A DNA stretch of 8,932 bases. Origin: Lachnospiraceae bacterium M18-1 (GTDB lineage: Bacteria > Bacillota > Clostridia > Lachnospirales > Lachnospiraceae). Positions 1 to 5,570 of this stretch are shown one piece after another; the stretch's first letter is position 1; each line of letters opens with the position of its first letter. The position numbers were made by a program, and so were the translations under genes. The DNA lies in assembly GCA_000403295.2 (NCBI GenBank), contig KE159606.1:1-8932 (forward strand). Direction: 5' to 3'. Under the pieces are notes generated by a model, which saw nothing but the letters and a program-made list of their open reading frames with translations, did no database searches and was not told where the DNA came from.

Positions 1-1
1 A

Positions 2-280
2 CCGGAGGAGGCGCTGGATCTGGCAAAGAGGATACTCCATATATACGAGGAAAACCTTAAACCGGTACAGGATTCGGAACCTGCCAGGGAGGAAAAGCAG
101 GCGATCTGTCAGTTGCTCTTGGCGGCCCTGCAGAAGACGAGGGCATACCACGACCTTGCAGATCTGAGATATGAACATTCCACAGTAACAGCGAAGTTTA
201 CCAGCGGTGGGTACCGCCGGGTCAACGTGGGAGCGGATTCAGGTATCGCCATGATCCATGATATCTTAGCGCACATATAG
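2..280 (+). CDS. C-terminal part of an unrecognised phage protein (5' end outside window)
   Basis: An open frame enters from the left edge and runs 92 codons to a TAG at 278-280. The first part (about residues 1-50, beginning PEEALDLAKRILHIYEENL) is charged and predicted helical; the end (KFTSGGYRRVNVGADSGIAMIHDILAHI) looks like a small beta hairpin followed by a helix. I do not recognise a named family and see no catalytic motif, signal peptide or membrane segment. The position directly upstream of the replication genes, on the same strand and 18 nt before the next start, suggests a small accessory protein of the phage early operon. Codon use resembles the neighbours. The true start lies outside the window. 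Confidence 0.7.
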   Translation, partial: PEEALDLAKRILHIYEENLKPVQDSEPAREEKQAICQLLLAALQKTRAYHDLADLRYEHSTVTAKFTSGGYRRVNVGADSGIAMIHDILAHI

Positions 281-282
281 GC

Positions 283-292
283 GGGGGGGGGG
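283..292 (+). promoter_or_regulatory. Run of ten G serving as, or replacing, the ribosome binding site of the next gene
   Basis: The gap between the TAG at 278-280 and the GTG at 299 contains ten consecutive G residues, ending 6 nt before the start codon. No ordinary AGGAGG is present, so the G run is the only segment able to pair with the C/U-rich anti-Shine-Dalgarno end of 16S rRNA. A G run this long is prone to polymerase slippage, which here would change the distance of G residues to the start but not the reading frame. It may also be a sequencing or assembly length error. Confidence 0.5.
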
Positions 293-298
293 TAAACA

Positions 299-1018
299 GT
301 GCATGAAAGGACACGGTATACACCCCTGACGGTGGAGGAGCAGCAGTTTGCAGAAGAGAACTACCAGATTATATTCCTATATCTGCGGAGCAGGAAGCTG
401 GATCCGGAGGAATGGTACGATGTTGTGGTACTCCAGTATCTCCTGGCAGTGAAGAAATGGTTCCAGAGGCCGGAGCTGCACCGCTGGGCATTTTCAACGA
501 TCGCAAAACAGACTATGCGGTCCGCAATCGGGAACCACCTGAAAAAGGAAGCAAAACGGATCCGGACGGTGAGCCTGTATGAGACGGTACCTGGCTGCGG
601 GGATGTTACATATTTGGAAGTGGTCACTAACAGTCACCTGGAATATATCAATTATGGAGAATGTGAGATGAATATAAGCTATAACGTGAAGGTACCGGAG
701 CGTGCCAGCCGTAAAAAAAGTGATGAGGCGAAAGCGCTGGACAGCTTCCTTGAAATGAAGGATATGAGGAACATGCGCTTTGAATGTGCAGATACGGACG
801 AAGGAAAAAAGGTATGTACTCGGTTACGCTCATACCAAAAATATAAGGGGCACCAGAAACTGTACAAAATATTCCGGTTAGGGCAAGATGTATATGTAGT
901 AAAAGAAGGTGCCGGGGAAGAGCCAGATAAGGTGGGCGTGGCCAAGGAAAGCAAGGCAAAGACAAGCAATACAAGAAAGAGTTCAAAGAGGACGGGCAGT
1001 ATTAAGGCCGTCAGCTGA
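299..1018 (+). CDS. Sigma-70 region-2-like protein, possible phage transcription regulator
   Basis: The 239-residue product has an N-terminal half (about residues 10-95) built like sigma-70 region 2: a helix with EEQQFAEENY, then EEWYDVVVLQYLLAVKKW and WAFSTIAKQTMRSAI, which correspond in order and spacing to the core-polymerase-binding helix and the FSTYA..W.R -10 recognition segment of sigma factors. No region 4 helix-turn-helix is visible. A second compact region at about 140-202 (ALDSFLEMKDMRNMRFE to QDVYVVK) looks like a small alpha/beta domain I cannot name, and the last 35 residues are Lys/Ser/Thr-rich. GTG at 299 is the only upstream start, because an in-frame TAA lies at 293-295. The lack of region 4 means it may be a specialised sigma factor, a sigma-derived regulator, or a protein acting with another factor. 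A different frame over 931-1005 would end GKDKQYKKEFKEDGQY, so the annotated tail could reflect an old frameshift. The sigma resemblance is moderately sure; the function is inferred. Confidence 0.7.
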   Translation: MHERTRYTPLTVEEQQFAEENYQIIFLYLRSRKLDPEEWYDVVVLQYLLAVKKWFQRPELHRWAFSTIAKQTMRSAIGNHLKKEAKRIRTVSLYETVPGCGDVTYLEVVTNSHLEYINYGECEMNISYNVKVPERASRKKSDEAKALDSFLEMKDMRNMRFECADTDEGKKVCTRLRSYQKYKGHQKLYKIFRLGQDVYVVKEGAGEEPDKVGVAKESKAKTSNTRKSSKRTGSIKAVS

Positions 1019-1046
1019 TACGAAAAAAAAATGAAGGGAGAAAGAT

Positions 1047-2345
1047 ATGGATAGCATTAAGATTAACAAATTGGAGATTGAGAATGTAAAGCGGATCAAG
1101 GCTGTCAAGATTGAGCCTACGGCCAATGGCCTGACGATCGTAGGAGGAAATAATAACCAGGGGAAGACCTCCGTGCTGGATTCCATTGCATGGGCATTAG
1201 GCGGAGAGAACTTCCGGCCATCGAAGGCGCAGCGTGAGGGGTCTGTAATTCCGCCGAATCTGCATATGGTTATGAGCAACGGCCTGGTGGTAGAGCGGAA
1301 AGGAAAAAACAGCAGTTTGAAAGTTACGGATCCAAACGGAAATAAAGGCGGACAACAGCTTTTGAATGAATTTGTGGAGCAGTTGGCACTGAATCTCCCC
1401 AAATTTATGGAATCCTCTGGAAAGGAAAAAGCAAAGACCCTGCTAAAGATCATCGGTGTCGGAGAACAGCTGGCGGAGCTCGAGCGCCAGGAAAAAGAGC
1501 TATTTAATGAGCGTCTGGCAATTGGCAGGATTGCAGACCAGAAAGATAAGTATGCAAAAGAGCAGCCCTATTTCCCAGACGCGCCAAAAGATTTGGTCTC
1601 CCCCACAGAGCTGATCAGGCAGCAGCAGGAGATCCTGGCAAGGAACGGTGAAAACCAGAAGAAAAGGGAACGCGTCCGTTCCTACCAGCAATCCATTGCT
1701 TTCCTGGATCAGGAAGTGGAAGCCATGCGGGAGCAGCTTCAAAAGAAAGAGCAGGAGCTGGCGGATGCGAAGACCTCTTTGAACGTGGCCATGATGGATG
1801 CCCAGGAGCTGCGGGATCAGTCTACGGCAGAGCTGGAGCGGAACATTGCTAATATTGAGGAAATCAACCGTAAAGTTCGGGCAAACATGGATAAGGATAA
1901 GGCGGAAGAGGATGCGCTGACTTATAAGGAGCAGTACGACCGCCTGACCGTCAAGCTCAACGATGTAAGAACAGCAGAGACAGATCTTTTGAAAAATGCA
2001 GACCTTCCGCTTCCAGAACTGGCGGTTAAGGAAGGGGAACTTGTCTATAAGGAGCAGAAATGGGACAACATGTCCGGATCGGACCGTCTGAGGGTTGCAA
2101 CGGCCATTGTGCGTAAGCTGAATCCGAAATGCGGTTTCGTGCTCCTGGATAAGTTGGAGCAGATGGATATCCGGACATTGAATGAATTTGGGGCATGGCT
2201 GGAGCAGGAAGGGCTGCAGGCGATCGCTACCAGAGTCAGTACCGGGGACGAATGCTCCATCCTGATTGAGGATGGATATGTGGCAGGCCAGGAGATCCCG
2301 GAGGAACAGCCCAAGAAAAAAGAATGGAAAGCAGGTGATTTTTGA
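1047..2345 (+). CDS. SMC/RecF/SbcC-type coiled-coil ATPase
   Basis: A 432-residue ABC-type DNA-repair ATPase. The start has the family's layout (KINKLEIENVKRIKAVKIEP), then Walker A GNNNQGKT at residues 34-41. Residues about 140-315 are a heptad-like, Glu/Lys/Gln-rich coiled coil. The C-terminal lobe carries the ABC signature NMSGSD (341-346), Walker B FVLLD (364-368) and a D-loop-like EQMD (371-374). The position after the Walker B Asp, normally the catalytic Glu, is Lys369. Full SbcC/Rad50 proteins are over 1000 residues, so this is a short phage form with no zinc hook visible. Such proteins usually act with a nuclease or ssDNA-binding partner; no SbcD-like nuclease is seen in this window. 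The ATG has a good site, AAGGGAG at 1034-1040, 6 nt upstream. The 3' end overlaps the next start by one base and encodes KAGDF, a tail shared with the DUF669 protein. Family certain; role in DNA end or structure processing inferred. Confidence 0.88.
   Translation: MDSIKINKLEIENVKRIKAVKIEPTANGLTIVGGNNNQGKTSVLDSIAWALGGENFRPSKAQREGSVIPPNLHMVMSNGLVVERKGKNSSLKVTDPNGNKGGQQLLNEFVEQLALNLPKFMESSGKEKAKTLLKIIGVGEQLAELERQEKELFNERLAIGRIADQKDKYAKEQPYFPDAPKDLVSPTELIRQQQEILARNGENQKKRERVRSYQQSIAFLDQEVEAMREQLQKKEQELADAKTSLNVAMMDAQELRDQSTAELERNIANIEEINRKVRANMDKDKAEEDALTYKEQYDRLTVKLNDVRTAETDLLKNADLPLPELAVKEGELVYKEQKWDNMSGSDRLRVATAIVRKLNPKCGFVLLDKLEQMDIRTLNEFGAWLEQEGLQAIATRVSTGDECSILIEDGYVAGQEIPEEQPKKKEWKAGDF
2333..2339 (+). 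promoter_or_regulatory. Ribosome binding site inside the end of the ATPase gene, for the Sak4-like gene
   Basis: AGGTGAT lies within the last codons of the ATPase (it encodes the end of KAGDF) and is followed after 5 nt by ATG at 2345, which shares its A with the TGA stop. This favours ATG 2345 over the TTG at 2342, and implies termination-reinitiation coupling of the two genes. Confidence 0.75.
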
Positions 2346-3526
2346 TGGAGATAACAAGAGGCGTGATCCAGAAGGCAAAAAAGGTCGTAGTGTATGGCCC
2401 TGAGGGGATCGGAAAATCCACTTTTGCGTCAAAATTTCCAGATCCGGTGTTTATTGATACAGAGGGAAGTACAAGCAGTATGGATGTGGCAAGGCTGCCA
2501 CGTCCTACCAGCTGGGAAATGCTCCTGCAGGAGGTGGATTATATAAAAAACAATCCACATGCATGCGGCACGCTTGTGATCGATACGATTGACTGGGCGG
2601 AGCAGCTCTGTATTGAGTTCATCTGCGCGAAGCACCAAAAGGACGGGATTGAGAGTTTTGGTTATGGAAAAGGTTACATCTATGTAAAAGAAGAATTTGG
2701 CCGCTTCCTGAACCGGCTGGAGGATGTGATCGAAAAAGGGATCAATGTAGTACTCACAGCTCATGCACAGATGCGCAAATTCGAGCAGCCGGACGAAATG
2801 GGAGCCTATGACCGTTATGAGCTGAAGCTGGGGACGAAGACCTCTTCCCAGACCGCGCCGCTGGTAAAGGAATGGTCTGATATGCTTCTGTTTGCAAACT
2901 ACAAGACATATTCTATCGCAGTAGACGATAAAGGGAAGAAGCATAAGGCTCAGGGCGGAAAACGTGTCATGTATACGAGCCATCACCCATGCTGGGACGC
3001 GAAGAACCGCTACGGCCTGGATGAAGAGATTCCATTTGATTATGCGGAGATCACCCATATCCTGACGAGCAAACAGAAACAGGAAACCCGGCAGCCGGTG
3101 GAAAATAAAATGCCGGAAACGAAACAAGCAGCTCCGGAAACTGCCGGAGGGAAGAATGAAGAACCAGCAGGTTCCTTTATGGATATCCCGGATGGAGTTC
3201 CTGAACAAATAGAATTCGATCCAGGTACTGGCACTGTAAAAGAGGCGGATCAAAAAAAGGATCCTCCGAAGCCGGATATGTCCAGGAGCCAGACATTCCG
3301 GCTGAACAGCTACATACCCAAGGCTCTGCAGGATCTGATGTATGAAAAAATGGTATCCGAAGAGGAGCTTCTAGAGGCAGTGTACAGGCGCGGGTTCTTT
3401 CCAAGAGGGACACCATTCGGGAACCTTCCGGACGAATTTGTGGAGGGCTGCCTGATCGCAGCCTGGCCGAAAGTCCTGGCGGTGATTCAGGAGATCAGGA
3501 GTAATTATGAGATTCCATTTGAATAA
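2345..3526 (+). CDS. Phage RecA-fold nucleotide-binding protein, Sak4-like, with C-terminal extension
   Basis: A 393-residue protein. Residues about 1-240 form a RecA-like ATPase of the phage nucleotide-binding (AAA_24) type: Walker A GPEGIGKST at 18-26, an acidic IDTEGS after the next strand (37-42), Walker B TLVIDTIDW at 76-84, and a sensor-like strand VVLTAHAQ at 135-142. In characterised phages, such Sak4 proteins are single-strand annealing/pairing recombinases that work with a phage SSB; here a DUF669 gene follows directly. After about 245 there is a Pro/Glu/Lys-rich linker (to about 312), then a separate mostly helical domain (about 313-393) ending NYEIPFE. That extension makes it much longer than the bare ATPase core. 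ATG at 2345 is chosen over TTG 2342 because of its embedded ribosome binding site and stop/start overlap. The ATPase fold is near certain; the recombination role is inferred from family and context. Confidence 0.85.
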   Translation: MEITRGVIQKAKKVVVYGPEGIGKSTFASKFPDPVFIDTEGSTSSMDVARLPRPTSWEMLLQEVDYIKNNPHACGTLVIDTIDWAEQLCIEFICAKHQKDGIESFGYGKGYIYVKEEFGRFLNRLEDVIEKGINVVLTAHAQMRKFEQPDEMGAYDRYELKLGTKTSSQTAPLVKEWSDMLLFANYKTYSIAVDDKGKKHKAQGGKRVMYTSHHPCWDAKNRYGLDEEIPFDYAEITHILTSKQKQETRQPVENKMPETKQAAPETAGGKNEEPAGSFMDIPDGVPEQIEFDPGTGTVKEADQKKDPPKPDMSRSQTFRLNSYIPKALQDLMYEKMVSEEELLEAVYRRGFFPRGTPFGNLPDEFVEGCLIAAWPKVLAVIQEIRSNYEIPFE

Positions 3527-3544
3527 AACGAGAGGTGACAGAGT

Positions 3545-3985
3545 ATGAGTGAAGATATCAGAGGAAAAGAGATGGACTGGGATGATGAGGTAGCGGTCAA
3601 TAAGTATACGCTCCTTCCAGAAGGTGATTATGATTTTGTTGTGGAGAGCTTTGAAAGGGGAAGGTATGAAGGGGGCGACAAAGTACCTCCCTGTAAACGC
3701 GCGCTGCTGAAGATCCGAGTAGATGCCCCGGAGGGTACGACAGTTATGACTGAAAGCCTGTTTTTATATAAAGGGATGGAATGGAAATTGGCGGAGTTCT
3801 TCTTGTCCCTTGGAGCGGAAGAGGTGAATGGGCATGTAAAAATGAACTGGCAGATGGTTCCGCAGGCAACGGGGCGAGCGAGGATTGAAGTAACATCTGA
3901 CAGGAAAGACCCGGAAAAGAAATATAATCACGTTAAAAATTATCTGCCAAAACCGAAGAAAACATTTAAGGCAGGTGATTTTTAA
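3545..3985 (+). CDS. DUF669 family protein, probable phage single-strand DNA-binding protein
   Basis: A 146-residue acidic protein matching the DUF669 pattern: the short N-terminal DWDDEV segment (11-16), then YTLLPEGDYDFVVESFERGRYEG (21-43), a beta-rich core with LLKIRVDAPEG and SLFLYKGMEWKLAEFFLSLG (71-90), and RARIEVTSDRKDPEKKYNHVKNYLPK near the end. DUF669 proteins are phage proteins found beside Sak4-like recombinases and helicases and are thought to be OB-fold ssDNA-binding proteins. The C-terminal tip KAGDF is acidic and aromatic, a possible partner-binding tail. The ATG follows AGAGGTGA (3531-3538) with a 6 nt gap. The gene ends in a TAATG overlap with the helicase gene. Family assignment is good; ssDNA binding comes from family context and not from a visible catalytic signature. 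Confidence 0.82.
   Translation: MSEDIRGKEMDWDDEVAVNKYTLLPEGDYDFVVESFERGRYEGGDKVPPCKRALLKIRVDAPEGTTVMTESLFLYKGMEWKLAEFFLSLGAEEVNGHVKMNWQMVPQATGRARIEVTSDRKDPEKKYNHVKNYLPKPKKTFKAGDF
3973..3979 (+). promoter_or_regulatory. Ribosome binding site inside the DUF669 gene end, for the helicase gene
   Basis: AGGTGAT encodes part of the terminal KAGDF and lies 5 nt before ATG 3985, whose A is the last base of the TAA stop. The arrangement is almost base-for-base the same as at 2333-2347, so both junctions should be translationally coupled. Confidence 0.75.
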
Positions 3986-5568
3986 TGGAACTCAGGCCAT
4001 ATCAGAGGGAAGCAAAAGAAGCTGTTTTTGAAAATTGGGGGAATGGGACGAAGAAAACCCTGCTTGTGCTGCCCACCGGATGCGGAAAAACCATTGTTTT
4101 CGCAAAGATAACGGAAGAATGTGTCCGTCAGGGAGACCGGGTATTGATCCTAGCACACCGTGGGGAGCTGCTTGACCAGGCGGCGGATAAGATTGCAAAA
4201 GCCACGGGCCTTGGCTGCGCGACAGAAAAGGCAGATCAGACTTGCATCGGAAGCTGGTTTCGGATCGTGGTAGGATCCGTACAGAGTATGATGCGTGAAA
4301 AAAGGCTGGAACGATTCCCTGAAGACTTTTTCGGAACCATTATCATTGACGAGGCGCATCATTGCGTGTCTGACAGTTACCAGCGTGTTCTGAATCATTT
4401 CCCATGTGCGAAGATCCTGGGCGTGACGGCTACGCCTGACCGTGGGGACATGAAAAATCTGGGAAATGTATTCGAAAGTCTGGCTTACGAATATACATTG
4501 CCCAGGGCAATCAAAGAGGGATATCTGTCTCCCATCAAGGCGATCACGATACCCTTAAAAGTAGATCTATCAGGTGTGGGGGTGCAGTCTGGGGACTTTA
4601 AGCTGGGGGACCTGGGGACGGCTCTGGATCCATACCTGCATGGGATTGCGGAGGAAATGAAAAAATACTGTATGGATAAAAAAACGGTGGTATTTCTGCC
4701 GCTTGTAAAGACAAGCCAGAAGTTCCGGGATATTTTGAACGAGAATGGTTTCCACGCTGCGGAAGTGAATGGGGAAAGCCAGGACAGGGCGGAGATCCTG
4801 CAGGATTTTGAAGCAGGAAGATATAACGTGCTCTGCAATTCCATGCTTCTGACAGAAGGCTGGGACTGCCCCTCTGTAGATTGTATTGCGGTGCTGCGTC
4901 CTACAAAGGTACGCAGCCTGTACTGCCAGATGGTGGGACGCGGGACCCGGCTTGCGCCAGGAAAGGATCACCTGCTCCTGCTGGATTTCCTCTGGCACAC
5001 GGAACGGCATGAGCTCTGCCATCCCGCACACCTGATCTGTGAGAATGAGGATGTAGCAAAAAAGATGACGGAGAACCTGGAAACAGCCGGCTATCCGATG
5101 GATATCGAAGAGGCGGAAAAGGCTGCCGCAGAGGATGTGGTCGCACAGCGTGAGGAAACGCTTGCGAAGCAGTTGGCAGAGATGAAAAGAAGAAAAAAGA
5201 AACTGGTGGATCCGCTGCAGTTTGAAATGAGCATTCAGGCAGAGGATCTGTCTGGATATGTGCCCGCATTCGGCTGGGAGATGGCGCCTCCCTCTGACAA
5301 GCAAAAGCAGGCTCTGGAAAAACTGGGGATACTTCCGGATCAGATCGAAAATGCGGGAAAAGCCAAGAAGATCCTGGACCGGCTGAATAAGCGTAAAGAA
5401 GAGGAACTGACGACGCCAAAGCAGATCCGCTTCCTGGAAGGGAAAGGCTTCCAGCATGTAGGAACATGGCAGTTTGATACTGCGAAAAAACTGATCGATC
5501 GGATTGCGGCCAATGGATGGAGAGTACCACTTGATATCAATCCGGCAGAATATAGAGAAGGTGCATAA
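3985..5568 (+). CDS. SF2 DEAD/DEAH-box helicase with duplicated C-terminal module
   Basis: A 527-residue ATP-dependent nucleic-acid helicase. The first RecA lobe has a Q-motif-like RPYQREA (4-10), motif I LPTGCGKT (29-36), motif Ia LILAHRGELLDQ (54-65), motif II DEAH (122-125) and motif III TATP (148-151). The second lobe has VVFLPLVKTSQKF (235-247), the VNGES segment (261-265), LLTEGWDCP (288-296) and motif VI QMVGRGTR (315-322). This set resembles RadD/SSL2-type DNA helicases, common in phage replication modules. After a charged helical stretch (375-408), two similar segments follow, about 436-470 and 477-512, each with a KQ..L...G pattern and then an A.K(I/L)(L/I)DR helix. The start overlaps the DUF669 stop. 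It probably unwinds or remodels DNA together with the ssDNA-binding and recombination proteins; polarity and substrate cannot be read from the sequence. Confidence 0.93.
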   Translation: MELRPYQREAKEAVFENWGNGTKKTLLVLPTGCGKTIVFAKITEECVRQGDRVLILAHRGELLDQAADKIAKATGLGCATEKADQTCIGSWFRIVVGSVQSMMREKRLERFPEDFFGTIIIDEAHHCVSDSYQRVLNHFPCAKILGVTATPDRGDMKNLGNVFESLAYEYTLPRAIKEGYLSPIKAITIPLKVDLSGVGVQSGDFKLGDLGTALDPYLHGIAEEMKKYCMDKKTVVFLPLVKTSQKFRDILNENGFHAAEVNGESQDRAEILQDFEAGRYNVLCNSMLLTEGWDCPSVDCIAVLRPTKVRSLYCQMVGRGTRLAPGKDHLLLLDFLWHTERHELCHPAHLICENEDVAKKMTENLETAGYPMDIEEAEKAAAEDVVAQREETLAKQLAEMKRRKKKLVDPLQFEMSIQAEDLSGYVPAFGWEMAPPSDKQKQALEKLGILPDQIENAGKAKKILDRLNKRKEEELTTPKQIRFLEGKGFQHVGTWQFDTAKKLIDRIAANGWRVPLDINPAEYREGA

Positions 5569-5570
5569 GA

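Noticed and set aside
1500..2432. 310-codon open frame on the - strand
   Set aside because: It lies opposite the well-supported SbcC-like and Sak4-like genes, has Leu/Phe/Cys/His-rich low-quality composition and no motif; it is a shadow of the + strand codon pattern.
4570..5457. 295-codon open frame on the - strand
   Set aside because: Complementary to the conserved helicase motifs; composition is typical of an antisense shadow and no ribosome site was seen.
3985..5568. Cas3 or restriction-type helicase of a defence system
   Set aside because: No HD nuclease, methylase or cas context; neighbours are SSB-like, Sak4-like and primase genes, which fit phage replication.
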